From: Ascaphus truei
Lineage: Eukaryota; Chordata; Amphibia; Anura; Ascaphidae
Reading direction: 5' to 3'
Assembly: GCA_036426205.1 (NCBI GenBank)
Contig: CM071586.1
Coordinates: 11,761,768-11,825,767, forward strand
Length of the DNA: 64,000 nt
How positions within the stretch are numbered: the first letter of the stretch is position 1; each line of letters begins with the position of its first letter. Below, piece after piece: positions 33,834-44,299 of this stretch. The position numbers were made by a program, and so were the translations under genes. The notes under the pieces are model-generated. The model was given only the letters and a program-made list of their open reading frames with translations, was not told where the DNA came from and searched no databases.

Positions 33834-34256
33834 GCCCAAACAGACATCCCGGGGATAGATGCGTTCTCCTTTGACGGAGCAGATCAGACGAGGACATAGA
33901 GACGGATAGAGTAGGGCTCTTCAAAAGGTCAGTAAGAACCGGCAGGTTTACATACCGAGGTGCAGCGCCTCCCCTTCGAAGAAGCAGCCTCCAGTGCTCC
34001 CTCAAACAGGCCTGTCCAAGTACCCATATGTGTCTCGCCCCAGTCATGTTTGTCCCAATGATGTGTCTTTACATGTAGTTTGTCTAGTCCGTCTGTCATC
34101 ATGTTTAAAAGTTATGGTCTTTCCGACAAAAATGGGTATATAGTAATGTATGCTAATGGGTGGTGATGTCATGTATGCACTGTATTACCAAATAAAAATG
34201 AAAGTTATATAAAAAAATTAAAAAAAGGTATAATTTCAAATTCAGCATTTAAGCCA

Positions 34257-35045
34257 TGTAAGGAATCCGCTCCTGGGTTTGGCTGAAACCTTTTTCGTAC
34301 AGAATTATGCAGCTTCTTTTTTTGTAATCAGCATCCCCTGCTCCTGCAATCACTGCAGCCTTGCGGCCTTCTGTACAGCTCTAGCCTGATTGGCCTCCTG
34401 TGCTATTTAGATACTGCCCCGCCCTCAGGAAGTTGGTGGACATAGACTTTGCATTCCCAGTTGCAATTAACTGTGCTTGTCACAGACTCTCTGTTTGGCC
34501 TGCAAGGTCTCCTTGTGCCTTGTCTCCTGCTGCTAGTCCCCTGCTTCCCAAGGCCTCCTTGCATAGTAGCCCCGGTGCTGCTTCCCTTGTTCCTGGCAGA
34601 CTTCGCCTTTGCCGCGCTGAAGCGGCTACGCTGGTTTCCCCAGTGTTTCCTGTGGCCTTCCTGTCTGCAGTTCCTGTTCCAAGTGATCTTCCAGTGGTCT
34701 CCACCACTCTCGGCTGTACCTGGCAGGAAGTGCTGATCTGTGCTAAAGCACTGGATTCCCAGTTCTTGTTCCCTCATCCCTGAAGTCCTGCTGTCTTTGG
34801 TGAAGCAGCTTCGTTGTACTCCCTGATGACGACCTCGGCTCGTATCCTCGACCACCGCTCCTGTGCCGCCTGCCTTGACCCCTGACTGGATAACGTTAAC
34901 ACTGCTTTCTCCAATCCTGACCCAGCTATGCACGACTACAGATTTCGCAACCCGGATCCGGCTTCGTGGTCTAAGGTCGGTGTTTCCACATCCCCACCAC
35001 AGCCCCGCTGTCCGATCCAGGTTTGTGGTGAGCACGTACGTTGCA
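34257..35045 (+). repeat. Gypsy LTR fragment (TGTAAGGAATCC family)
   Basis: Starts TGTAAGGAATCCGC, as does the LTR at 50554, and shares downstream blocks with 49.8-50.5 kb such as CTCGACCACCGCTCCTGTGC.GCCTGCCTTGAC and GGTCTAAGGTCGGT. Contains TATTTAGATA as a TATA-like box. It loses similarity after GTTTGTGGTGAGCAC, so the 3' end is missing. Open frames inside are LTR artefacts. Confidence 0.7.
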
Positions 35046-35124
35046 AGCCAAAAGGGGCAAGTGTTTTCAATGTATGGATCCAAAACATTTCTTGTCTGCT
35101 AAGATCCAATCCCCTATCTCTACC

Positions 35125-36094
35125 TCTCCAATGTTAGTTTACCACATCTATCCCCATACAGGTCAAACCTTAAGGATCTGAGTGATTACACTCCACAAAA
35201 TGTTTGGGCACACTATGAGTGATGACCACCCCTCCGAAGGGTGCTCAAGTGTTCTAGTATACGCGTCCTAATAGGTCTGCTAGTTTTGCCTACATATTGG
35301 AGCCCGCAAGGGCACTCCAATATGTACATCACAAAATCAGACCTACAGCTGATGAATTTATCTATTTCGAAAGTCTCTTTCTTCACATTTCACTTGAAGA
35401 ACAGTTTCTCTTTGGACTTAAATTTACACGCTGTACATGACGCGCAACCGTAAAAGTCTTTCGCATTTGTTTCAAAAGCTTTCAGCATTCTTAAGGAAAT
35501 TGTGTTCATCATTATTTCCAACGTCGTTAATTTTTCCTTATAACACTTGGAGCTAATTTATTCATTAGATTACATGTTTTAAAAAAAAAAATAACATTCA
35601 GTACTACAGGGATCTCATTTCTGAGTAGGGGATCATTTAAAATGTTTTTCCACAATATCTTTAATTTGTTTAGCCTCTCGGTCAAGAACGCAAAACTAAA
35701 ATCTTTTCTTATAATATCTGGAGATAATAATCTTTCTTTAAAAAGTTCTAGATTTCTAGTTTTTTTTCCAGAGAGTCCTCGAGGAGTTTCTTATTGTAGC
35801 TCTTCTCTAGAAATCTTTTTTTTCACGATCTCAATTAGAGAAGACCCCTTTGTCAGTGCAGTTTCTTTTAACCCTGCAGAATTGCCCGTATGGGACATTA
35901 TCCATTCATTTTGGATGGTGGCAACTTGTCCGCAGGATATAATTGTTCGTGTCCACAGCTTTAAAGAATGACTTGGTTTTAAGTTGGTCATTCTCAACGT
36001 AGATTGTGAGATCTAAATAGTCTACCTCCTTCTCACTCATTTTAGATGTAAAGCTCAAATTTTTATCGTTGGTTGGATCCCTTTCCCCCTCCAT
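35125..36094 (-). pseudogene. Penelope-like element: RT C-terminus and GIY-YIG endonuclease remnant
   Basis: Minus strand, 5' part: DYLDLTIYVENDQLKTKSFF and AVDTNNYI..SCHHPK, then YGQFCRVKRNCTDK, the conserved region after the RT palm in Penelope-like elements. 3' part: GCASCTACKF with paired cysteines, then MYILECPCGLQYVGKTSRPI and RTRILEHLSTL, a GIY-YIG nuclease motif (here L-Q-Y...Y-V-G). Penelope elements use this pair for target-primed retrotransposition. Several stops and a T-run indel break the frame; the N-terminal RT palm is missing. Penelope elements are the group in which hammerhead ribozymes have been described, which links this copy to the motifs elsewhere in the window. Confidence 0.85.
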
Positions 36095-36398
36095 TGTCCA
36101 AGTTCAACAGGGCAAGGGTCCACTGCAGACCTCAAAATGCTGGTCCACATTCTAGGAACCAGGCTGCCAGCACCAATGCCCTCTGGTCAGTCATCTTAGT
36201 CAGGGGGTCAGTTAGAACACTGTAGTGGGTCACTAAATCCCTATAGTACCACCCTTAGCAGGGACCCTCTGTCTCCCTACCATCTCTCTCTTCCACTCCC
36301 AGAGGGGAACTGCGAGCTTGGAAGCTGTCTCCCCTTGCTCCACAGAGCCTTCCCTAATCCTCCAAGGAACCACTAACTGTCCCCTTGCTGTCTCTGAA

Positions 36399-37507
36399 CT
36401 AGCAGGAGCTCAAGGGGCTGGTACCCAGGCAAACGCCTGCTATGGTCGGCAGGCAATCATCATCTGCCTGCACAACCTCCCGGTACCACTCACTGAGCTC
36501 TGGTAGTTCCCCGTCTGTCACACAGTCAGAAAAAAGGTCACAGTGGGGAACATTATACACATGGGGACACTGGTCGGGCATGGTCTGACTAATCTGCCTG
36601 GTCCCTTCGAGGTCCTCCATGTGCATGGGCACCAAAAGCAGGGGAGCAATGATCAGGGGTTGGGCTCTAAAAGCTGGGGAGCATAAACCACCCTGGTGGG
36701 CATCGGTGCCGACTGCACCTCTACCTGGGCAACTGCCCAACTGTGGCTCTCTGTGACTGCGATCACAAGAGCATCCTCTTTATGTACCATCAATGGTCTC
36801 CCCGTCCCTGAGAACCGGTGCCTGGGCCAGACCCTATCAGGCTGCCCAGGAAGTACCTTGTTGCAGGGGACCCCCAGGCCGATCGCCTGCCGATTGCCTG
36901 GGACCCCTGGATGCAAAAACAAATCTTTGTAGACCGGTTGGTCCTCCTACCTGATGGTTGTAGACTGCTGCTCATCTGGAAGCTCCATAGCTGTGTCGCT
37001 GGCAGGGGCTGCAGGGACCACTGATTGTGTATTTTCCTGGAGCGGCAGCACAGTGCTGGCTGCTTGAGTTCAGGGGACAGCATCTCGCAAGTCGTAGCTG
37101 GGGGAACATTGCCCCAGACTGGGGTTACTGGCTCGGGGGGCACAAGTAATTACAGCGGGGGTCACTACCCGCTTCTCTGCCTGTGGCCATGCTGGCACAC
37201 AGCTCGTCACCATTTTGGCAGCCATGAGGCATGGCACCCGCGTGGCACCATCCTCCGCCATCATGGTGGCTTGCAGGGAGGCATGATCCCCAGCATCAGC
37301 TTGGCTGATCTCTTCCTCAGCCACATTGGCGTTCAGCTGACACTCCAATAGTAGAGTGTAAGTTCTTGGGGCTACCTGGTTTACTGGTGCCCCCACGGGT
37401 TCGGGGACCCACTTCTCTGACTGTGCCCCCACGGACACACCATCTGGCACTACCGGGTCCAAGTCCTGGTACAGGACTAACGTAAAGAACAGAGAAAAAA
37501 CAGGCAC
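36399..37507 (-). other. Unidentified minus-strand coding-like sequence
   Basis: From 37507 down to 36653 one minus-strand frame stays open apart from stops near 37070 and 36940; a frameshift then leads to a further 80 codons ending at 36399. The text is protein-like (EEEISQADAGDHASLQATMM; VYKDLFLHPGVPGNRQAIGL; DGELPELSEWYREVVQADDD). I recognise no domain. It is probably a worn accessory or gag-like ORF of a retroelement, judging only by the surroundings. Confidence 0.4.
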
Positions 37508-37722
37508 CGTTGCTCAGGAAGGGCAAGTCACCTTGATAAAGAGCTCCGCTCGAAACGCGTTGGTGGGGGACCTGTGTACCCCGTTATGTAGCTGTATCTG
37601 CATGCTGGCTCCATTAAATATATTTTTTTAAGGGTCAAACCTCTCCTTGGCTTAATTACTCTTTCTTGCCCTTCCTGAGCAACGGTGCCTGTTTTTTCTC
37701 TGTTCTTTACGTTTATCCTTCA
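37477..37722 (+). repeat. Inverted repeat bracketing a hammerhead-like motif
   Basis: Arms 37477-37528 and 37670-37722 are reverse complements over about 50 bp (for example GTAAAGAACAGAGAAAAAAC and GCACCGTTGCTCAGGAAGGG). The hammerhead-like motif begins at the inner edge of the left arm. The spacer includes a CATTAAATATATTTTTTTAA tract. Same architecture as 28612-29569. Confidence 0.8.
37529..37565 (+). ncRNA. Hammerhead-like motif, degenerate copy
   Basis: Stem I CACC/GGTG pairs perfectly; core TTGATAA differs from CTGANGA at two bases; helix II GAGC-TCC-GCTC pairs perfectly; GAAA, ACGCGT and T follow in order. The stems are kept although the core has decayed. Confidence 0.5.
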
Positions 37723-38648
37723 AGAAAAATCGGATGCACACCCCTATCTGGCAGAAGAAGCACATGGGATCACATCCACTCCAAAAAGTGAGTTATTTCT
37801 CTATGAACTCTGTAGAATTTTGTATAACTCCAATCTGACATATATGCTGGGACACTTTCTCAAATTATAAGTGTGGCCCCTTACTGCAGTGCTTGTGGGG
37901 GCCGTTACCCACTAGTCAGTAGGAGAGGAGAGGAGCCCTTTCCAATAACCGGGAGGTACTCACGAAAGTCCTGGAACTGATTTCGGCAGGCAATGCCAGA
38001 CGCGACTGCTACGTTCTTCAGAAGCGGGACTTAGAAGAATTCTTTAGTCAAAATATCTGAAGCCGGCTCGCATCTATTCATTACAGAGCATCTTTGAATT
38101 TGCTGCTGATGGTTTGGCGCTTGGAATCTGCGCTCATGATTGGCTGCAAGGCTCCTTATGGGTTTCAGTGTCCCATTCACAAAACTCTACAGCCTATCAG
38201 AGTGTGGGAATTTCCCTGCCAGCCAATCACCAATTTGCCGGTATTGTAAAGCCAGGTGGACACCTTTTCTCTTTCTGCAAAGGGGCATGCACAAACCTGG
38301 CACCTCTGCCTCTTTACATACTGAGCCCAACCACTGTCCAGAATCCACAGACTCTAGGCTCTGGCAAATGGTGGCTGGATAGCCCTGTGTTAGCCCAGTT
38401 ACTCAAGCAGAACTGCAGTACCCCTCCTGGTCAAACACCTTGGCATCCCTGAGGCTTTCAAGTCCGGACTCTGCACAGACCCATAGGCACCAAGCTTGGT
38501 AGCCATCTGGTCTCTCGGACTCCATGATTTGGAAATCCCACAGTTAATTCACAGGTTATCAGTACATATACCTATTAAACATAACCCTTTAATAAACTAT
38601 ACTATGGCCTATATCTTGTGAGATAAAATGTGTAAGTCCCTATACTGG
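37723..38648. other. No gene recognised
   Basis: Mixed-composition sequence. It may contain LTR-derived parts, for example a CTGCAAAGGGGC-type segment, but no border, motif or splice structure can be defended. Confidence 0.4.
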
Positions 38649-39308
38649 TGTCAGGGATGGGAGTGAGGGGATATACTGCTTACACTCACTATCCTCATTC
38701 TTGGCACACTTTCAGAAATAACGTTTTACACACAAGAAATCACTCTCATCTTTATCACATAGCTGGGGCACACCCTGAACCCCTATACAAGGTCCAGGGT
38801 TCCTGGGCAGGTATCTGGGCACATCTCTTTATACTAGGACCCCGTGTATGATTGCAGGTATACATTAACCCCTTCATGCCCGTTTACCTTGTCTGGATGA
38901 TGCTGCAGCAGGAATCCTGGCGGTGAGTCATAAGAACGTTTTCAGAGTCAGAGTTTGGCAGGGAGTAATGTGCTTGGCTGCATCCGAAAATCTCACTCGA
39001 TTCCCTGATACAACTTTTGGGGTATCCCAGAACTCCGGAACCCCGATACATAGACATATTCTGTAAAGACTTTCTCCGGCAAACCCCCGCTAAAACTTAC
39101 AGCCTAGAAATCACCCGATCCCAGCACCCCAGGAAAGGCAAAACACAAATAAATCTTTAATGCTGCATAATTTGCACACAGTCACAGTAATGCATTTATG
39201 ACATATGGGTCCAAGAGCTAACACTCTAGGACATCAACACACGGATCAGGGGTAACCCAGTGGGCAGAACCTTTATTAGTGAGCCTGGTTACCCCATTCA
39301 CCTTCACA
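38649..39308 (-). repeat. Probable 3' LTR of the Gmr1-like element
   Basis: On the minus strand it starts TGTGAAGG right after a purine tract and may end at CCCTGACA. It contains AATAAAGG soon after the start and TATAAAG near 38826. The outer border is uncertain because the 5' LTR is not in the window. Confidence 0.5.
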
Positions 39309-39320
39309 CCTCCCTCCTTA
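39309..39320 (-). promoter_or_regulatory. Polypurine tract of the Gmr1-like element
   Basis: Minus strand AAGGAGGGAGG directly before TGTGAAGG, where an LTR element primes plus-strand DNA synthesis. It lies just past the RNase H reading frame. Confidence 0.65.
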
Positions 39321-40889
39321 AGATGAAAGCTTTGTTACGACCGCCTCGTCCGGCGGTTTAACTGGCCTGACACGTCTTGAGGCTGGTGGCTCACTGGGAC
39401 TGTCCTGGCGTGAAAATCCATCGGCATTGCCGTGTTCACTGCCTTTCTTATGCTGAATGGAAAAGTCAAATTCTTGCAGGGCAAGACACCAGCGAAGGAG
39501 CTTGCCATTTTCCCCAGACACCCTTTGTAGCCAACTCAAGGTGTTGTGATCAGTGATCACCATGTCCGGCCATACAAATAGGGCTGCAGTTTTCTCAGAG
39601 CCCACACAATAGCCAAACACTCTTTTTCAATTGTAGCATAAGCCACTTCCCTGGGCAGTACATTTCTGCTCAAGTACACCACAGGATGCTCTCCCCCCTC
39701 CTACCCCACTTTACTGAGTGCAGCACCGATACCGTAATCGGAGTCATATGTCTGCACCAAAAATTTCTTGGAATAGTCAGGGGCAGCCAGGATGGGTGCA
39801 CTGTCCAGCGCTTTCTTGAGTGCCTGAAACACTGTTTCACAGGCAGGAGACCAGTCTACCAGAACTGGGAGTCGCTTCTGTGTCAGATCTGTCAAGGGTT
39901 TAGCCACGGCGCTGTACTCCGGGACAAACGTCCTATAGTACCGAGCGGTACCTAAAAAAGCCATAACCTGCTTCTTAGTCTTGGGGATGGGCCACTGCTC
40001 TATAGCCTCAACGTTAGCTGGTTCAGGATTGAGGTGCCCTCCACCCACCCTGTGCCCTAGGTACAAAACCTCTGCCATACCTACTAAACACTTGGTGGGT
40101 TTCAGTGTGAGCCCTGCTTCCCTAATTCTGCTTTGCACCGTTGCTACATGAACTAGGTGACTGTCCCATGTCCTGCTAAACACTGCGATGTCGTCCAGGT
40201 ATGCCCGTGTGAAACCCTACATTCTTTCCAGTCACCTATTGACCAGGCGTTGGAAGGTAACCGGGGCATTTTTCATCCTAAATGGCATCACTAAGAATTC
40301 ATAGAGGCCACTTGGAGTAATGAATGCTGACTTCTCCCTAGCCTCCAGGGTCAGTGGGATCTGCCAATACCCTTTGTTCAGATCCATGGTGGTCAGATAC
40401 TTAGCAACCGCGAGCTCATCTAACAGCTCGTACATGCGGTGCATGGGGTAAGCATCTGACTCTGTTTCTGCATTGAGCTGCCGGTAGTCCACACAGAATA
40501 GGGTGGTCCCGTCCTTCTTAGGTACTAGGACTACAGGACAAGCCTAAAGGGCTCTGGGATGGTACAATTACCCCTGGGGCCAACATCTCCTCTATTTCCC
40601 TCTCTATACTGCCCTTCACCTCTGCTCATACCCGATAGGCATGTTTATGCAGAGGTTTCAGCTCACCGTAGACCACTGGGTGATCGGTGATATGTGTTCT
40701 GCTTGGCTTGTCCATTAGCAGAACCCTATACTGCTAAAGCATAGCCCTCACCTGTACCTTCTGATGTGCACTGATCTGGGTATCTGAGTATTGCTCACCG
40801 TGTCCCCCAATCGGTGGGCTACAAATAGCCAGCACTGATGCCACACTCGGTGCAAAATACTCCTGACGCATATTGATGTGATAGGTACT
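39318..40889 (-). pseudogene. Gmr1-like element: reverse transcriptase and RNase H
   Basis: Minus strand, in order: TYHINMRQEYFAP (end of integrase region), IEREIEEMLAPGVIVPS, FCVDYRQLNAETESDAYPM, TTMDLNKGYWQIPL, LYEFLVMPF.MKNAPVTFQR, then thumb and RNase H pieces (LTLKPTKC, LGTARYYRTFVPEYS, FLVQTYDSDYGIGAALS, VITDHNTLSWL, FDFSIQHKKGSEHGNADGFS). The RT active-site region around 40190-40230 is disrupted by a frameshift. RT and RNase H follow integrase in the element, the reverse of most Gypsy elements. Confidence 0.85.
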
Positions 40890-41093
40890 TGATAAGGATC
40901 GGGGGACAAGTGCCTCTCAGCACGTCCCCTCCACCTCAAACCCCACTCCGCTCTGCTGCCCTGGTTCCCTGCCTCCTCAATCTCTCACCCCCTCCTCACA
41001 TAGCAGTCCCTCCGCGGTGCACACCGCACATCCACTCAAACGATCGGGCCGCGTGCGTGGAAGCCTCGCAGAAGGCGCGCATACCCAATCGTC
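40890..41093 (+). repeat. Truncated LTR (G2 family)
   Basis: Starts TGATAAGGATCGGGGGACA, aligning with the start TGTGACGGATCAGGGGACA of the next LTR, and follows its first 200 bp with heavy divergence before the intact copy begins. Confidence 0.6.
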
Positions 41094-41879
41094 TGTGACG
41101 GATCAGGGGACATGCATCTCCCAGTGTCCCCCATCACCTCAGGTCCCACCGTTCCTGGTTGCTCCGCTCCTTCACTCTCTCGCTCCCTTACCTCCTTCAC
41201 GCCGAGCCGCTCCTCCGCAGTGCATGCCGCACGCCCAGGCACACGATCGGTGCGTGCGCACGGCAGCCTTACAGAGGGCGCGTGCACCCGATCCTTTTAC
41301 CAGCCCTCTCGCAACCATGGCTCCGCCCCTCACCAGCTGCAGGCTATTGCGGTGGATTCCTCTCCTGTCTCCTCCCCTGCACCTATCCCTGCAAACACCC
41401 AGACAAACCCCTGCTCCACCCCTTGCTTCTATTGGCCCTTCTTCCCTTATAACCCCACTCTGTCCTCTCAGTCCTTGCTCTGCATAGCTTTCCTCTAGCT
41501 CCTGTGTGTGCAGTGTCTATGCCCAGCTCCCTTGTCTGTTTCAGCTCTGATTCCTGTCCCTGCTCCTGTTTGGATTTCCCGTGGTTTGAACTTGGACTTT
41601 GCTTTGGACTTGACTACGCTGCCTTCTCCTGCCCTTGAACCCTGGCTTCTGGACATCACTACACTGCTCTCTCCTGCCCCTGAACTCTGGCTCTTGGACA
41701 TTAACCCCCCGACCTCTGGCACCCCGGACTCAGCAAGTATAACGTTAACCCTTACTCTCCAGGCCCGGCAATGCAACTTACCACACTCCGGGCACGCCCT
41801 CACTGCTGTGGGTCGTGTTATACCCTTACCCGCTTCAGTACTGGGGACTGGCCAGGTCTGTGGGCATACAGGTGTTACA
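41094..41879 (+). repeat. LTR (G2 family) inserted in the Gmr1-like integrase
   Basis: Runs from TGTGACGGATC to GGTGTTACA, 786 bp. Aligns end to end with the solo LTR at 52598-53360, sharing CACGCCGAGCCG.TCCTCCGC, TCTTGGACATTAAC and CACCCCGGACTC. A TATA-like CCTTATAACC precedes TTGCTCTGCATAG. It sits inside the Gmr1-like integrase C-terminus on the opposite strand. Confidence 0.85.
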
Positions 41880-43080
41880 ATCCTAGTTCTTCCTGTGTTT
41901 CCATCTAACTGTACAACATAGTTGTACTCATTCATCTTTCTGAGAACCGTGTACGGTCCTGACCAGGCAGGCATCAATTTGTTCTGCCGAGTGGGTTTTA
42001 GAACAAGCACTTGCTGTCCTGGGATGAATGATCTGCTACGGGCATTCTGGTCATACCAAGTTTTCTGCTTGGTCTGAGCCTCTTTGAGATTAGCTGGTGC
42101 CAACCCCATTAGCATTTCTAGCCGGTCTCTGAGATCTACTACATACTGAAGCACAGAAGCATCCATATTAGTAGTCTCCCCTTCCCATCCCTCATGGAAT
42201 AAGTAAAGAGGTCCCCGTACCCTGCGACCATATAGCAGCTCAAAGGGAGAGAACCCTGTAGTTTCTTGCGGTACCTCTCAGTATGCAAACAGCAAATGCT
42301 GTAGGTGAATCTCCCAGTCCTTCCCTTCAGCTTCTATAAAAGCTCACAGCATCTGCTTCAGGATACCATTGAACCTCTCACATAAACCATTGGTTTGGGG
42401 GTGATAAGGGGTCGTGCGCTGGTGCTTCACCCCGCACGCCTCCCAGAGACACTGTAGCAATTCACTCATGAATTGTGACCCTTGATCGGTTAGAATCTCA
42501 CTAGGGAAACCTGCTCTACTGAATATAACTAGCAATGCTTTTGCCACTGCCCTAGCATTTATGGTGGCAAGTGCTACAGCCTCAGGGTACCAGGTGGCAA
42601 AGTCCACCACCGTGAGTATGTAACGCTTGCCAGACCAACTGGGGATCATGAGGGGTCCCACTATGTCCATAGCTACACCCTGGAAATGTTACCAAATTAC
42701 CGGTAATGGGTTATGGGGTGTGCTCACACAATCCCCCGCCTTACCTTATCACTGGCAGGCATCACAGGAATGGCAGAAATATGCCACAGCCCCCGATGCC
42801 CACGGCCAGTAGTAACACTGCAACAGCCGGGCTCTCATCCGAGAGACTCCCTGATGCCCCGCTAATGGAATGGAGTGGGCTACCTGTAACAACTGGTGCC
42901 TATACTCCTTCGGTACCACTAACTGTCGCCTACCGGTCCAGACCCTATCTAGACCCATAGCCGTCTGCTCTCTATATAAGAGCCCGGGGTGCCATGAGAA
43001 ACATTCTGACCCACTGTCCGAGTTAGACTCGGACGCCCAGAGCCTCATGCGCTCCAAGCTGGGATCAGACCCGCATCCCT
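41880..43080 (-). pseudogene. Gmr1-like element: integrase
   Basis: Minus strand: HHCC zinc domain (HSIPLAGHQGVSRMRARLLQ, FCHSCDACQ), catalytic core (MDIVGPL, RYILTVVDFATWYPEAVAL, ILTDQGSQFMSELLQ, TTPYHPQTNGLCERFNGILK; D, D, E triad present), and a C-terminal part (QKTWYDQNARSRSF, GQQVLVLKPT, AWSGPYTVLRKMNEYNYVVQ). It is cut at GNTGRTRI by the LTR; its tail resumes at 40889 as TYHINM. Stops and frameshifts near 42170-42340 and 42670-42750 break it. It lies upstream of RT. Confidence 0.85.
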
Positions 43081-43159
43081 AAACTGTGTCCCTAATTCTA
43101 GCCACCCTTACCTGGTCTCTAAGTCAAGGGACAGGGAACAGGTAAAGGGGAAGGTAAGT

Positions 43160-44200
43160 CAGCACATGCCACGTTCGGCACCCCAATCAAGAAAGACCCG
43201 GGCAACCTGGACGAACTGCGGTCCACCATCTGGCATGGTCACTTGCATCCCGGTGCCCAGGAACAAATCCTCTGGCCGGACCATATCAGGTCGGACCAGA
43301 GTAACAGTGTCAATGGAGTCGAGCAAGCCGGCTGCTGATGATCTCCGATGGTCACTGTGCGCAGATGCTTCTGCAAGACATCGTTAGATTGCATCCCGAC
43401 TGGTGTAATCTGATGTCCCTCTGTCTCCTCTGCTGGTTCCTGGGTGACAAGTGCAGATCTCTCCGTGGAAGTCCCTTTCTGGGCTGGTTTGACCGCTGTA
43501 CTTGGCTCCTCTGGGTGTGTCAGTCGCACACGGGCGACCGGCCTCGCAGCTGGAGAGCGTTGCCCCTGCTGGGGTCCACCGGACTTTGCACGGTCCGGGC
43601 AGTCTGGTCTGATGTGACTCACTTTGTTACACAGGTAACACCTCCTCTCATGTGTGAACTCTGCAACTTTGGGTGCGCTGCCCTCTGCTGCAGGCTTGTT
43701 TGTTCACCAAGGAGTGGTTTTGGCTCCCCTGGCCGGAGTGGCCATGTCTTTGGTAGCCCCCTTTTTGTTCATCAAAGCTCGACTGGTCACAAATTATCAG
43801 CCATTTTAGCAGCTTCCAGATGGGTTTTAGGTTTACGCTCAAAAACCCATGCTCTCACGTCTCAGGGACACTGCTGCAAAAGTTGCTCCTGAAACATCAA
43901 GTCCAATAGGGTGTGGAACTTTGTGACATCACAACCTGCCACCCACTGGGTCCCATGCAATGCCATGCGGGCCCCGTACCGGAAATAGGACTCTCGGTGG
44001 TACTTCTCGCCCGTCCGGAACATGCCCCGGTATGATTCTGGGGTGAGGGAATATTGGGTGAGCAACATAGCCTTTTCATGGCCATTATCATTGCCATCCT
44101 CGCGGGATAGTCTGAAGAGTCTCTTTGGCCACACCAGACAATCAGGGGTTTAGTCGCAAAACCCAGTCCCGTTGAAGCACACGGTACCGTCGACATTGGG
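43160..44200 (-). pseudogene. Gmr1-like element: gag with SCAN-like capsid and zinc knuckle
   Basis: Minus strand: YSLTPESYRGMFRTGEKYHR, then TLLDLMFQEQLLQQCP, and after a stop DVRAWVFERKPKTHLEAAKM. This is the layout of a SCAN domain (E...YR..F..., L.ELM..EQ.L..CP..., VR.WV.ERKP). It is followed by CYLCNKVSHIRPDC, a CCHC knuckle. SCAN domains of vertebrate zinc-finger proteins are known to derive from Gmr1-like capsids. The gag N-terminus is broken by indels near 44150-44200. Confidence 0.75.
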
Positions 44201-44299
44201 TCTCAAAGTCTCTCAAGAACTCGTCGATCTTGTCAATGCCATCAACAAATTTGTTAAAACTTTGGTGGTCCACTGTTGGGGGTATCTTGCTCCCCGTTG

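Larger units (their letters stand above)
26100..34226 (+). mobile_element. LINE D, near full-length L1/Tx1-like element
   Basis: Has a short 5' leader, ORF1 (26245-27188), an inter-ORF region containing a later insertion (28544-29570), complete-length ORF2 (30074-33833), and a 3' UTR ending AAATAAAAATG and A-rich sequence. It is the only copy here with the start of the endonuclease. No convincing target duplication was found around it. Confidence 0.85.

Noticed and set aside
34820..34860. CTGATGACGA as a hammerhead core
   Set aside because: No GAAA and no helix II follow; the sequence is part of a Gypsy LTR.
34403..35083. 226-codon minus-strand open frame
   Set aside because: It is the antisense of a Gypsy LTR that recurs elsewhere in the window without conserving this frame.
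43338..43892. 184-codon plus-strand open frame
   Set aside because: It is the antisense of the Gmr1-like gag zinc-knuckle region.
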